A DNA stretch of 64,000 nt from contig JBKBKB010000001.1 in assembly GCA_046294735.1 (NCBI GenBank), positions 310,001-374,000 on the forward strand, read 5' to 3'. Of this stretch, positions 27,041 through 36,127 are shown one piece after another. The notes under the pieces were generated by a model. That model did not search any database. It saw only the letters and a list, made by a program, of their open reading frames with translations, and was not told the DNA's origin. Numbering within the stretch: position 1 is the first letter of the stretch; every line of letters starts with the position of its first letter. This DNA is from 34-65-8 sp046294735 (GTDB lineage: Bacteria > Pseudomonadota > Alphaproteobacteria > Sphingomonadales > Sphingomonadaceae). The position numbers were made by a program, and so were the translations under genes.

Positions 27041-28012
27041 CTACATCTCGCCCCGTTCGCGCCTCAGGGCATACCACTTGTCGACCGCGCGCTGGTGGGC
27101 GGCATAGTCGGCATTGAATTCGTGCCCGCCGCTGCCGTCGGCGACCATGTATAGCGCGTCCGTCTTGGCCGGGTCGAGCACGGCAGCAATGCTCTCGCGC
27201 CCGGGGTTGGTAATCGGCCCCTTGGGCAGGCCCGGCATGGAATACGTGTTGTAATCGTTGATGGCGGCGATTTCCGACTTGCGGATGCGCCGCCCCAGCG
27301 GCTTGCCCTTGGTGATCGGGTAGATGATCGTCGGATCGGCCTGCAGGAACATACCCTTCTTGACCCGGTTGGAATAAAGGCCTGCGACCATACGCCGCTC
27401 GCTTGGCGTGCCAGTTTCCTTTTCGACGATTGATGCCAGGATGACCGCGTCCTTGACGTTGTCGACTGCAATGCCCGGCGCTCGTTTGGGCCAGGCTTCG
27501 GCCAGATAATTCTGCATCGCCACCTGCATCCGCGCGAGGACAGCCGTGCGTTCCTCCCCTGATTCAAAATCGTAGGTGTCGGGCAGGACCGACCCTTCAA
27601 CTGGCACCGGGATCTCCCCGGTCAGCTTCTCTTCGGCCATGAGCCGTTCCCACACGAGGATCGACGGCATCCCTTCGGGGATGGTGATGAAGCGGCGGAT
27701 CACGTCGCCGCTCTGGAACGCGGCAAGGATTTCGCCCTGCCCCATGCCTGGCTTGAGGAGGAACTCGCCCGCCTGGATCGGGCGCGAGCCGCCCAGCAGC
27801 TTGGCCCGGAGCAGGAATCCGCGCCCCGACGAGACCAGCCCTTCTTTCTCCAGCTTGTTCGCTACCGAGGTGAGGGTGGACCCTTGCGGGATCACGAATG
27901 AGGTTTCTTCCTCGATCATGGACGACCCGAAGGCGAAGCGCCCCACCAGAATGGCCAGAACGAGTGCAAGCGCCGCGAGGACCGCGCTGCCCTTCCAGCC
28001 GAACCGAGCCAT
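27041..28012 (-). CDS. mltG: Endolytic murein transglycosylase MltG
   Basis: YceG-family inner-membrane lytic transglycosylase that cleaves nascent glycan strands and sets their length. 323 residues: one N-terminal membrane helix (about 8-30), a LysM-like subdomain (about 38-110), and the catalytic domain with ASIVEKETG, where Glu197 is the probable catalytic acid, plus LQADPTIIY. The fabF stop codon is one base from its start, so it is coupled to fatty acid synthesis genes, the frequent acpP-fabF-mltG order of Alphaproteobacteria. Confidence 0.95.
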   Translation of the reverse strand: MARFGWKGSAVLAALALVLAILVGRFAFGSSMIEEETSFVIPQGSTLTSVANKLEKEGLVSSGRGFLLRAKLLGGSRPIQAGEFLLKPGMGQGEILAAFQSGDVIRRFITIPEGMPSILVWERLMAEEKLTGEIPVPVEGSVLPDTYDFESGEERTAVLARMQVAMQNYLAEAWPKRAPGIAVDNVKDAVILASIVEKETGTPSERRMVAGLYSNRVKKGMFLQADPTIIYPITKGKPLGRRIRKSEIAAINDYNTYSMPGLPKGPITNPGRESIAAVLDPAKTDALYMVADGSGGHEFNADYAAHQRAVDKWYALRRERGEM

Positions 28013-28013
28013 G

Positions 28014-29273
28014 TCAGTCGACCTGCTTCATCACCAGCGAGGCGTTGGTGCCGCCAAAGCCGAAGCTGTTGTTGAGCACCGCCCGCACGGTGCGCTTTTT
28101 CGCTATATGTGGGACCAGGTCGACGCCCATGGTGCCCTCATCAGGGTTGTCGAGGTTGAGCGTGGGCGGCACGATCTGGTCGCGAATGGCGAGGATGCAG
28201 AAGATCGATTCGACTGCACCGGCCCCGCCGAGAAGGTGCCCGATGGCCGACTTGGTGCTGCTCATCGATGCGCCCGACAAATCATCGCCCAGCACACGCT
28301 TCACGGCGGCCAGCTCAATCGTGTCGGCCATGGTAGAGGTGCCGTGGGCGTTAACGTAGTCAATCTCACCCGGCCCCAAAGCAGCCTTTTTCAACGCCAT
28401 CCGCATCGCCAGTTCCGCGCCCTTCCCTTCAGGATGCGGCGCAGTGACATGGTAGGCATCGCCCGACAGGCCATAACCGACCACTTCGGCATATATCTTC
28501 GCCCCGCGCGCCCTGGCGTGTTCATACTCCTCCAGCACCACCACGCCCGCGCCTTCTCCCATGACAAAGCCGTCGCGGTCCTTGTCATAGGGACGGCTGG
28601 CCTTTTCGGGCCGGTCGTTCATGCTCATGTTGAGCGCGCGCGCCTGGGCGAACCCGGCCACACCAAGCGGATTGATCGTACCTTCTGCCCCGCCCGCCAG
28701 CATCACGTCGGCATCGCCATCACGGATCATTCGCGCGGCATCACCGATCGAGTGCGCACCGGTCGAACAGGCCGTGACCACGGCATGGTTCGGCCCCATC
28801 AGGCCATACTTGATCGAAACCTGGCCAGAAATCAGGTTGATCAGGCGGCCATGGACAAAATGCGGACTGACCCTGCCCGGCCCGCGTTCATGCAGAACGA
28901 TGGATTCGCTCTCGATTCCCGGCAGGCCTCCGATGCCCGATCCGATTGAGCAGCCAGTGCGTTCCTTGAGGTCGTCGCTCATCTCGGCCAGACCGGCGTC
29001 TTCGAGGGCCTGCCCCGCCGCGTCGATCCCGTAGATGATGAACGGATCAACCTGGCGCTGGACCTTGTGGTCAACGCGCTGGTCCGGATCAAAGCCCCAG
29101 GCATGGTCCTTCGGCTTGACCTCGCAGGCAATCGTGCACTTTTGGTTCGAGGCATCGAACCGGGTGATCTGACCCGCCCCGCTCTTGCCCGCGATCAGGT
29201 TCGCCCAGGTGGTCTCGACATCGCCGCCAAGCGGGGTGACGAGGCCAAGACCGGTTACGACCACACGACGCAT
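28014..29273 (-). CDS. fabF: 3-oxoacyl-[acyl-carrier-protein] synthase II
   Basis: Condensing enzyme that elongates acyl-ACP with malonyl-ACP. 419 residues from the ATG at 29273 (GGAGA upstream), which matches the family start RRVVVTGLG. The triad is Cys169 (TACSTGAH), His310 (NAHGTST) and His346 (AIGHLLGGAG). Operon with acpP upstream and mltG downstream; a hairpin with a T-run between acpP and fabF probably reduces read-through. Confidence 0.97.
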   Translation of the reverse strand: MRRVVVTGLGLVTPLGGDVETTWANLIAGKSGAGQITRFDASNQKCTIACEVKPKDHAWGFDPDQRVDHKVQRQVDPFIIYGIDAAGQALEDAGLAEMSDDLKERTGCSIGSGIGGLPGIESESIVLHERGPGRVSPHFVHGRLINLISGQVSIKYGLMGPNHAVVTACSTGAHSIGDAARMIRDGDADVMLAGGAEGTINPLGVAGFAQARALNMSMNDRPEKASRPYDKDRDGFVMGEGAGVVVLEEYEHARARGAKIYAEVVGYGLSGDAYHVTAPHPEGKGAELAMRMALKKAALGPGEIDYVNAHGTSTMADTIELAAVKRVLGDDLSGASMSSTKSAIGHLLGGAGAVESIFCILAIRDQIVPPTLNLDNPDEGTMGVDLVPHIAKKRTVRAVLNNSFGFGGTNASLVMKQVD

Positions 29274-29303
29274 GTTGTTCTCCGCCACAGGGGCCTTCTC
29301 CGT

Positions 29304-29344
29304 AAAAACACAACAGGCCCGGCCCGCTAGGGGGTCGGGCCTGT
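29304..29344 (-). terminator. Rho-independent terminator or attenuator between acpP and fabF
   Basis: On the complement a 9-bp perfect stem (ACAGGCCCG / CGGGCCTGT, 14-base loop) is followed after a few bases by a run of five T. It lies in the acpP-fabF gap and would let acpP be made in excess over fabF, in line with the high cellular demand for carrier protein. Confidence 0.6.
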
Positions 29345-29383
29345 CAGATCCCACCCGTCAGGGCAGGTTGGCACGCTTGGCAA

Positions 29384-29620
29384 TCAGCCCTTGTGCTCTT
29401 CGATATACTTGGTGGCATCACCGACAGTGGTGATCTTCTCGGCCGCATCGTCGGGGATTTCGACCCCGAATTCCTCTTCGAAGGCCATCACCAGCTCGAC
29501 GATGTCGAGACTGTCCGCGCCCAGATCGTCGATGAAGCTGGCTTCCTGGGTAACCTTGTCGGCTTCGACGCCGAGGTGTTCGACGACGATCTTCTGCACG
29601 CGTTCAGCGGTGTCGCTCAT
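29384..29620 (-). CDS. acpP: Acyl carrier protein
   Basis: 78 residues, acidic, four-helix carrier protein. The phosphopantetheine attachment site is Ser37 in LGADSLDIVE. AAGGA lies before the ATG. It is the first gene of the acpP-fabF-mltG cluster. Confidence 0.98.
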   Translation of the reverse strand: MSDTAERVQKIVVEHLGVEADKVTQEASFIDDLGADSLDIVELVMAFEEEFGVEIPDDAAEKITTVGDATKYIEEHKG

Positions 29621-29726
29621 GTACGAATTCCTTCTTGGAGCTGATTGGTCTTGTTTGCTGTCGCCCTAATGAACGGCGGGGCCGCTGGCAAGTGCCGAGC
29701 CGCGCGAATTCGCAGGGCTGACGAAG

Positions 29727-30239
29727 CTAGCGCAAGGACAGCGCATCTGCCGGGGTGACCACGATCACGACCCGGCGGTTCTGCGACCGCCCCTCCTCGC
29801 TATCATTAGGCGCCACCGGATCGAGTGCGCCCATCCCGCGCACCCGCATCGCAGTATCGTTAAGGCCGCCCTGCACCAGCGCGCGGCGCACGGCTTCTGC
29901 GCGCTGTTCCGACAGGCGCAGGTTGTACTGCGCATCCCCTTCAGCCGAGGCGTGGCCTTCCACACCGGCGCTGCTGATGCCGACTGCGGCCAGTTCGCGC
30001 CCAAGCTCGCTCAGCATGGCCAGGGTCTCGCCCTGCAACTCGCTGCTGTCGAAGCCGAACAGCACCTTGTTGTCCAGACCGAGCAGGAAGTTGCCGTCCC
30101 GCTGCTGAAAGCCGCGGGCTTGCAGCAGTTCCATCTGCGCGGATGAATAGGGGCCGCGCGGCACGGTCTGGCAGGCCGAGACCGCCACTGCTGCCAGCGC
30201 GGCGACCATCATCGTGCGTCTAGGTATCCTGACGTGCAT
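29727..30239 (-). CDS. yfiB: YfiB-like OmpA-domain lipoprotein of a YfiBNR system
   Basis: 170-residue outer-membrane lipoprotein. The ATG at 30239 starts a short signal peptide ending in a lipobox with Cys23 (VSAC). The C-terminal OmpA-like peptidoglycan-binding domain (about 70-165) contains VEGHASAEGDAQYNLRLSEQRA. The start lies 17 bases inside the 3' end of the upstream diguanylate cyclase gene, so translation is coupled. In Pseudomonas, YfiB sequesters YfiR at the outer membrane and so activates YfiN. The gene order yfiR-yfiN-yfiB here supports that assignment; sequence alone would only say OmpA-like lipoprotein. Confidence 0.82.
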   Translation of the reverse strand: MHVRIPRRTMMVAALAAVAVSACQTVPRGPYSSAQMELLQARGFQQRDGNFLLGLDNKVLFGFDSSELQGETLAMLSELGRELAAVGISSAGVEGHASAEGDAQYNLRLSEQRAEAVRRALVQGGLNDTAMRVRGMGALDPVAPNDSEEGRSQNRRVVIVVTPADALSLR

Positions 30240-31455
30240 CGGATCGTGCTCCTCTCTTTTCGCGGTACATACGCTGGTCTGCCACCCGGACCAGAGCCCG
30301 CGGGCTGTCACCATCGGCAGGGAAACAGGCAACACCGATGCTCAGTTTGAGCACCCGTTCGACCTGCAGGGCAACATTGATTGGCTCGGACATAATGGAT
30401 CTGACCCGCTCTTTGACCCGCTCAACCGCATCGAGCGAGGTCAGGTTGTCGAGCACTATCGCAAATTCGTCCCCACCCAACCGGAACACCCGGTCCTTCT
30501 CGCGCACGCTCCGCCGCAGGCGTTCAGCGATCGTGCGGATCACCGCATCCCCGGCCTCGTGGCCATGACTATCGTTGATCGCCTTGAAATCGTTGCAGTC
30601 GAAATAAAGCAGCGCAACCTGGCGTCCCGACATCTCACCGACCTTGATCGCGCCTTCGAGCATCCGCTCAAACCGTGCCCGATTGCCAAGACCGGTCAGC
30701 GGGTCATGGTCCGCACGCACGGCCAGCAGCGCATTCTCGCTCGTCAGACCATCATACCAAGTCTCAAGTTCGCCCAGCAGAGCATTGAAGTCGAGAGCAA
30801 ACTTGTCGATCTCAGCCACTCCAGATTGCTCCATCCGGCGGGAAAAGCGCCGATCATTGCGCACTTCGTGTGCGATCAAGGCAACCCGCTCCAGCGGCGC
30901 AGCGATACTTTCCTCCAGCCGCCGGGCCAGGATGCGCGTCGCCAGCACCGTTATGCCGAGGCAGCACAGGGCGATGATCAGCGCCGACATGGCGTAACTG
31001 AGCATGGTCTTGAGCGCGCCGGTCACCGTCACGCTGCCGATCGGCTCGCCGCGAAAGGTAATGTCCTGCGTCACAGGGCCCAGCCACAGCGCCCGAGACA
31101 GCGCGGTCTTGGCTTCGAACTGGTGCGCTCCCGGTCGCTGCCAACGGGCAAAGACCTGCCCTTCCCGATCACGCACTTCAATGAGGGCAAGGTTGTCGGT
31201 CTTGCCAAGATGATCAATCAGGGTCTGCGCGGCCTGCCGGTCACCGAACACCAGCGCCGGTTCCACCGTATAGGCCAGCGACCGGGCCGAAAGACTGACA
31301 TTTTCCACCGCGTAGCCGCGGATGGCATAGATGCCGCTGACCATCAGCGACACGGAGGCCAGGAAGACCGCCAGCAACACCAGCCGCAGATGCCCGCGCG
31401 ACAGCATGCTCCGCAATGTCTGAACCGGCTTCTGCCCACCTGTCAATTCGGTCAT
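30220..31455 (-). CDS. yfiN: YfiN-like membrane diguanylate cyclase (GGDEF)
   Basis: Makes the second messenger c-di-GMP from two GTP. 411 residues: helix 1 (about 23-45), a periplasmic sensor region of about 105 residues, helix 2 (about 151-173), a HAMP-like linker (about 175-240), then the GGDEF domain with intact GGDEF at 327-331 and an inhibitory RxxD site at 318-321. No EAL domain. It begins inside the yfiR stop codon (ATGA overlap) and overlaps yfiB, so all three are one unit. By analogy the periplasmic protein YfiR should hold the cyclase inactive until released. Confidence 0.88.
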   Translation of the reverse strand: MTELTGGQKPVQTLRSMLSRGHLRLVLLAVFLASVSLMVSGIYAIRGYAVENVSLSARSLAYTVEPALVFGDRQAAQTLIDHLGKTDNLALIEVRDREGQVFARWQRPGAHQFEAKTALSRALWLGPVTQDITFRGEPIGSVTVTGALKTMLSYAMSALIIALCCLGITVLATRILARRLEESIAAPLERVALIAHEVRNDRRFSRRMEQSGVAEIDKFALDFNALLGELETWYDGLTSENALLAVRADHDPLTGLGNRARFERMLEGAIKVGEMSGRQVALLYFDCNDFKAINDSHGHEAGDAVIRTIAERLRRSVREKDRVFRLGGDEFAIVLDNLTSLDAVERVKERVRSIMSEPINVALQVERVLKLSIGVACFPADGDSPRALVRVADQRMYREKRGARSDARQDT

Positions 31456-31994
31456 GGTGCCACTCCAGCACCCAGGCGCAAGACACGTGGATCAATCCGC
31501 ACCTGCGAATTGGCTACGGAATCGATGTTGAGCCGGAACGACAGTGCCTCGGCCTCGAACAGAAGGCAGAACATCGCCCGGCTGCGGCATGCAGGGTCGT
31601 TCTCGGCAATCGTCAGCACGGCTGCGCCCCGCATCCGGGCCGTGACCGCGCGCTGCTGTTCAAGTGACAGACGGCCGACATAGACGATCTCGCAATTGGC
31701 CGGGCGGACCGCATCGGCGCTGACAGTGCTGGCGGTCACACCAACCGTGCGGACCTCGCTGCCGGCCAGCAAGTAGTCGGCATGGTCCGCCGGGCCGACC
31801 ACGCAGGCGCGCAGCCGGTAAGGTTCGCCGGGCCAGCGGGTGTACTGCACCACGGACCGGACCAGGCGAGCAACCGCCGGACCATAGGGATCAGCCTCGT
31901 TGCCAAGCGGCAGGCCGACATCGGTCGGGGCCGGTGCGGCAGCGAGCAACAGCGGCAACAACCAGCCTGACATGGACGATGAAAACGCGATCAA
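31452..31994 (-). CDS. yfiR: YfiR-like periplasmic repressor of diguanylate cyclase (DUF4154)
   Basis: 180-residue secreted protein with an N-terminal signal segment (WLLPLLLAAAP). The YfiR pattern is present: RLVRSVVQYTRWP near the start, RACVVGP, NCEIVYVGRL, and DPACRSRAMFCLLF near the end. Four cysteines (64, 101, 136, 143) resemble the two disulfides of Pseudomonas YfiR, including a last pair spaced by seven. Start choice is uncertain: TTG at 31994 has AAGGGG close upstream, while ATG at 31973 has no ribosome site. First gene of the yfiR-yfiN-yfiB unit. Confidence 0.82.
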   Translation of the reverse strand: MIAFSSSMSGWLLPLLLAAAPAPTDVGLPLGNEADPYGPAVARLVRSVVQYTRWPGEPYRLRACVVGPADHADYLLAGSEVRTVGVTASTVSADAVRPANCEIVYVGRLSLEQQRAVTARMRGAAVLTIAENDPACRSRAMFCLLFEAEALSFRLNIDSVANSQVRIDPRVLRLGAGVAP

Positions 31995-32075
31995 TCTTTC
32001 CCCTTTCAGCCTTGAGGCAACCGCCGGGCTGTCTTTCCGGCGATCTGCCTTGGCTGGTTATCTCATCGCCGTAGC

Positions 32076-33872
32076 CTAACCTTGGGCAGTGTCGCTGCCA
32101 ACCGGCTGGACCACCCGCATGTGCAATTCACGCAACTGTTTCGGTTCGGCCACGCTCGGCGCCCCCATCAACAGGTCTTCCGCCTTCTGGTTCATCGGGA
32201 ACAGCGTAATTTCGCGCAGGTTCCTGGCATCACACAGCAGCATGACCACCCGATCAACCCCCGCCGCCATCCCGCCATGCGGCGGCGCGCCGTAGCGAAA
32301 CGCACGGTAGAGACCGCCGAAGCGCTCCTCCACGTCGGCCTGGCTGAGCCCGGTGATCTCGAACGCCTTGACCATGGTTTCCGGCTTGTGATTCCGGATC
32401 GAGCCCGAGGCGATTTCATAGCCGTTGCAGACCAGATCGTACTGATAGGCTTTGATTGTCAGCGGATCCTGCGTTTCCAGCGCTTCCAGTTCGCCTTGCG
32501 GCATGGAGAACGGGTTGTGGCTAAACTCGACCGACTTCGTTTCCTCGTCATACTCGTAGAACGGGAAGTCGATGATCCACGCCAGTTCGAACCGGTTGCG
32601 GTCGATCAGGTCGAGTTCCTCGCCCACCCGAATGCGCGCGGCTCCGGCCAGCTTGGCGGCATCGGCTTCCTTGCCGGCGGCGAAGAACAGGCCGTCGTCG
32701 TCGCCCAGGCCCAGTTCGGCATAGAGCTGCGCCATCCGCTCAGGCCCGTGGTTCTTGGCGATTGGCCCGCCGAACTCGCCCTGCTTGCGGGTCACGTAGC
32801 CGAGGCCAGCGAAGCCCTCCTTGCGAGCCCAGTCGTTCATGTCGTCGAAGAACTTGCGGCTCTTGTCCGCCGTGTTCGGCGCGGGAATCACACGCACCAC
32901 CCCGCCCCCGCCGACGATCTTCTCGAACAGGCCAAAGCCCGACTGTTCGAAGTGCTGCGACACATCCGAGATGATCAGCGGGTTGCGCAGATCGGGCTTG
33001 TCGGTGCCGTATTTCAGGATCGATTCCGCGTGCGGAATGCGCGGGAAGCTGCCCGCTGGCGTGACGTGGCGCCCTTCGGCAAAGGCTTCGAACGTGCCGG
33101 CCATGACCGGCTCCATTGTGTCCCACACCTCTTCCTGCGTCACGAAGCTCATTTCCAGGTCGAGCTGGTAGAATTCGCCCGGCAGCCGGTCGGCGCGCGG
33201 GTCTTCATCGCGGAAACAGGGGGCGATCTGGAAATAGCGGTCAAACCCGGCCACCATCAGCAGCTGCTTGTATTGCTGCGGCGCCTGCGGCAGCGCGTAG
33301 AACTTGCCCGCGTGGATCCGGCTCGGCACCAGGAAATCGCGTGCGCCTTCGGGGCTGGAAGCGGTCAGGATCGGGGTTGAGAACTCGGTGAAGCCCGCCG
33401 CGCCCATCCGCGCCCGCATGTCAGCAATGATCTGCGTGCGCTTCATGATGTTGGCGTGGAGCGTCTCGCGCCGCAGGTCGAGGAAGCGGTACCTGAGGCG
33501 GATGTCCTCCGGATACTCCTGCTCGCCCGCCACCGGCAGCGGCAGCTCGTCAGCCGCGCTCTGGATCACGGCGGCGCGGGCAAACACCTCGATCGCGCCG
33601 GTGGAAAGGTTGGCATTGACCGTGCCCTCACTGCGCGCCTTCACCACGCCATCGATGGTGACGACACTCTCCAGCCGCAGCCCTTCCAGCAACGGCAGTG
33701 CCGGGCTGTCGGCATCGGCGACAATCTGGGTCATGCCGTAATGATCGCGCAGGTCGACGAACAGGACCCCGCCATGGTCGCGCTTCTTGTGGACCCAGCC
33801 CGACAGGCGGACCTCTTGCCCGACATGGCTTTGGCCAAGCTGGGCGCAGGTATGGGTGCGGTAGGCGTGCAT
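32076..33872 (-). CDS. aspS: Aspartyl-tRNA synthetase
   Basis: Class IIb synthetase of 598 residues. From the ATG at 33872 (GGAAAG upstream) the N-terminal OB-fold reads MHAYRTHTCAQLGQ...VRLSGWVHKKRDHGG. Class II motif 2 is FRDEDPRADRLPGEFYQ and motif 3 is GMAAGVDRVVMLL; a bacterial GAD insertion lies between. Whether it is discriminating or also charges tRNA-Asn is not decided here. It is divergent from rnd. Confidence 0.97.
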   Translation of the reverse strand: MHAYRTHTCAQLGQSHVGQEVRLSGWVHKKRDHGGVLFVDLRDHYGMTQIVADADSPALPLLEGLRLESVVTIDGVVKARSEGTVNANLSTGAIEVFARAAVIQSAADELPLPVAGEQEYPEDIRLRYRFLDLRRETLHANIMKRTQIIADMRARMGAAGFTEFSTPILTASSPEGARDFLVPSRIHAGKFYALPQAPQQYKQLLMVAGFDRYFQIAPCFRDEDPRADRLPGEFYQLDLEMSFVTQEEVWDTMEPVMAGTFEAFAEGRHVTPAGSFPRIPHAESILKYGTDKPDLRNPLIISDVSQHFEQSGFGLFEKIVGGGGVVRVIPAPNTADKSRKFFDDMNDWARKEGFAGLGYVTRKQGEFGGPIAKNHGPERMAQLYAELGLGDDDGLFFAAGKEADAAKLAGAARIRVGEELDLIDRNRFELAWIIDFPFYEYDEETKSVEFSHNPFSMPQGELEALETQDPLTIKAYQYDLVCNGYEIASGSIRNHKPETMVKAFEITGLSQADVEERFGGLYRAFRYGAPPHGGMAAGVDRVVMLLCDARNLREITLFPMNQKAEDLLMGAPSVAEPKQLRELHMRVVQPVGSDTAQG

Positions 33873-34039
33873 CGAAAGTCTTTCCAATTTCGCGAGTGTG
33901 CGGCTAAGGCCGCGCGCAGTGCGCGAGGCGGCCGTTATGCTGCGCGCGCTAACAGGGGATGCGGGGGGTTTTGTCAAGCCGCGCGCGCCCGTGGGACCAA
34001 ACCCGAGTGGCGGCACTCCGCCCGCAGACAGACAGAACC

Positions 34040-35248
34040 ATGAAAATCCACGACCTGATTACCGAAACCGCCCCGCTCGCCGCGCTGTGCGAGCGCCTCG
34101 CCCAATCCAAATTCGTCTGCGTGGACACCGAGTTCATGCGCGAAAACACCTTCTGGCCGGAACTCTGCCTGATCCAGATCGGCAACGAGGAAGAGGCCGC
34201 CGCGATCGACCCGATGGCGCCCGGCATCGACCTCACCCCCCTGCTCGACTTGATGTGCGACAACGAGGACGTGCTCAAGATCTTCCACGCCGGCGGGCAG
34301 GATGTCGAAATCATCTTCAACCTGACCGGCAAGACGCCGCATCCGATCTTTGACACCCAGATCGCGATGATGGCGATCAGCCAGAACGAGCAGATCGGCT
34401 ATGCCAACCTGGTGGAGAGCTGGCTCGGCCTGACGATCGACAAAGGCGCCCGCTTTACCGACTGGGGCCGCCGCCCGCTGACCGAGCGGCAGATCGAGTA
34501 TGCCATCGGCGACGTTACCCATCTTGCCAAGATCTTCCCCAAGATCCTGGGGCGCCTGATCAAGACCGGGCGCGGCGAGTGGCTCGATGCCGAGATGGAG
34601 AAGCTGGCCGATCCCGCCAACTACCGCACCGATCCGGAGACGGCGTGGCAGCGCATCCGCTCCGCCGGGCGCAACCCGCAGGTGCTGGGCCGGCTGAAGG
34701 CGCTGGCCGCCTGGCGCGAGCAGGAAGCACAGCACAAGAATATCCCGCGCGGCCGGATCATGCGCGACGAGACGCTGGCCGACATCGCCAGCCACCCGCC
34801 CAAGCGGCAGGACGACCTCGCCAAGGTCCGGGGCCTCTCCAATGCCTGGAAGGACAACGATATCGGCAAGCGCCTGATGAAGGTGCTGGAGAAGGCCGAA
34901 CCGATGCCCGCCGACGAGCTGCCCGCCCGCGAACGGCGCGGTGCCCCGCTGGGCAAGGAAGGCGCACTGGTGGCCGACCTGCTCAAGCTACTGCTCAAGA
35001 TCCGCAGCCGCGAAATCGACGTCGCCTCCCGTCTGCTGACCCGAACCGACGAACTGGAATTGCTCGCCGCCGGGGTGCGCGACCTGCCGATGCTGCAGGG
35101 CTGGCGCTTCGACGTGTTCGGGCGCGAGGCATTGGAACTGGTCGAAGGCAAGCTCGCCTTCGCGGTCAAGCGCGGCAAGCTGCTGATGACCCACATCGAC
35201 ACCGTCCACGCTCAGATGCGCGAGGCGCATGACGAAGCAGCAGAATAA
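34040..35248 (+). CDS. rnd: Ribonuclease D
   Basis: 3'-5' exoribonuclease that trims tRNA precursors. 402 residues from the ATG at 34040, which aligns with the family start. DEDD active-site residues: Asp29 and Glu31 in VDTEFMREN, a further Asp in FHAGGQDVE, and the YAIGDVTHL segment. One or two HRDC domains occupy the C-terminal 200 residues (for example around LAAWREQEAQ). The frame is open upstream, but the extra codons have no support. Confidence 0.95.
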   Translation: MKIHDLITETAPLAALCERLAQSKFVCVDTEFMRENTFWPELCLIQIGNEEEAAAIDPMAPGIDLTPLLDLMCDNEDVLKIFHAGGQDVEIIFNLTGKTPHPIFDTQIAMMAISQNEQIGYANLVESWLGLTIDKGARFTDWGRRPLTERQIEYAIGDVTHLAKIFPKILGRLIKTGRGEWLDAEMEKLADPANYRTDPETAWQRIRSAGRNPQVLGRLKALAAWREQEAQHKNIPRGRIMRDETLADIASHPPKRQDDLAKVRGLSNAWKDNDIGKRLMKVLEKAEPMPADELPARERRGAPLGKEGALVADLLKLLLKIRSREIDVASRLLTRTDELELLAAGVRDLPMLQGWRFDVFGREALELVEGKLAFAVKRGKLLMTHIDTVHAQMREAHDEAAE

Positions 35249-35371
35249 TGCCCTGTTCGAGCGCGGCTTAAACCTTGCCCAACATTTCTCCCTTGCGTTA
35301 ACTTCGCCCCCCAAAGTCGATATCCTACGGGCGGAAAAAAGGGCTCTTGGCCGCTCGCCCGGTCATGGAAA

Positions 35372-35965
35372 CTATGGCGTGATCCATCGCCCTGTTCCGT
35401 TCTCGAACAGCGCCCGTCGGTGTCCGGTATGGGCTAGGTGGAACCAGTCGATCATGTCCAGCCGCACCAGCAGAACCGCGAAATGGGCGCGGGCGGGGAT
35501 GAGGTCGTGCTCCTCGGGCTCGCACCCTTCGAACTGCGGCGGCAGACCCGACGATGGCCCTGCCGCCGGGCTACCAGGCCCGTCTCCCAGATAACACCGG
35601 CGGGCAAACCGGGTGCTGGCGGCCCATGCCGCATCAGCGATTGGGCCGGACTGCTCGATCCAGCCGGTCCCGCGGCAGCGGATCTGCACTTTATCATCCC
35701 GGTCATAAAACAACACGCCGACCGGAGCGCCGGAGCCAATCACGCCAACCTTGGGCGCGCGGGCATCAGTATGAAAGCGGGCCGTTGCGGTTGCCGGCTC
35801 GAAATCTCGCAGCACCATGATCCGTGCATCGGCCTCGCCCGCCATCACAACCGGGGTATGCATGGGTGAGCGCCGGTTCGACACAGCTTCATTCAGGCGG
35901 CGGTCGATATCGCGGCGGAGCTGTTCGAGATTGTCTAGCATGGCCCCGCTTTCGGGCTGGGCCAT
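35372..35965 (-). CDS. Pyridoxamine 5'-phosphate oxidase-like FMN-binding split-barrel protein
   Basis: 197-residue flavin/pyridoxal-type split barrel protein. An N-terminal helix is followed by the strands RIMVLRDFEPATATARFHT and VGVLFYDRDDKVQIRCRG, and a C-terminal WFHLAHTGHRRALFE segment like the PNPOx C-terminal dimerisation region. It is not PdxH itself; the family includes uncharacterised flavoenzymes and haem- or F420-binding proteins. A second ATG lies 8 codons downstream. Single gene facing rnd. Confidence 0.8.
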   Translation of the reverse strand: MAQPESGAMLDNLEQLRRDIDRRLNEAVSNRRSPMHTPVVMAGEADARIMVLRDFEPATATARFHTDARAPKVGVIGSGAPVGVLFYDRDDKVQIRCRGTGWIEQSGPIADAAWAASTRFARRCYLGDGPGSPAAGPSSGLPPQFEGCEPEEHDLIPARAHFAVLLVRLDMIDWFHLAHTGHRRALFENGTGRWITP

Positions 35966-35986
35966 AGCGCTGTCAACGCCTTGCGT

Positions 35987-36016
35987 TGTTCATTTGATTT
36001 CATCCCTAGATGAACA
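35987..36016. promoter_or_regulatory. Inverted repeat upstream of the RcnB-like gene
   Basis: TGTTCAT, 16 bases, ATGAACA: perfect 7-bp arms in the 162-bp divergent region between the PNPOx-like gene and the RcnB-like gene. The spacing fits binding by a dimeric regulator on two helical turns. No regulator gene is adjacent; function is inference. Confidence 0.3.
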
Positions 36017-36127
36017 GATGGTTGTGCAGTTGGTTCAGTTGGCGCTCATTCGACTCGGCCTATCACATCTCAACGACAGGGGCCGCAATGGTGGGCGCGG
36101 CGTGCTGGACGGACGGAGACCCACGTT

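Noticed and set aside
32022..32042. Inverted repeat CGCCGG...CCGGCG downstream of aspS
   Set aside because: Short stem with no T-run on either side; not enough for a terminator or operator.
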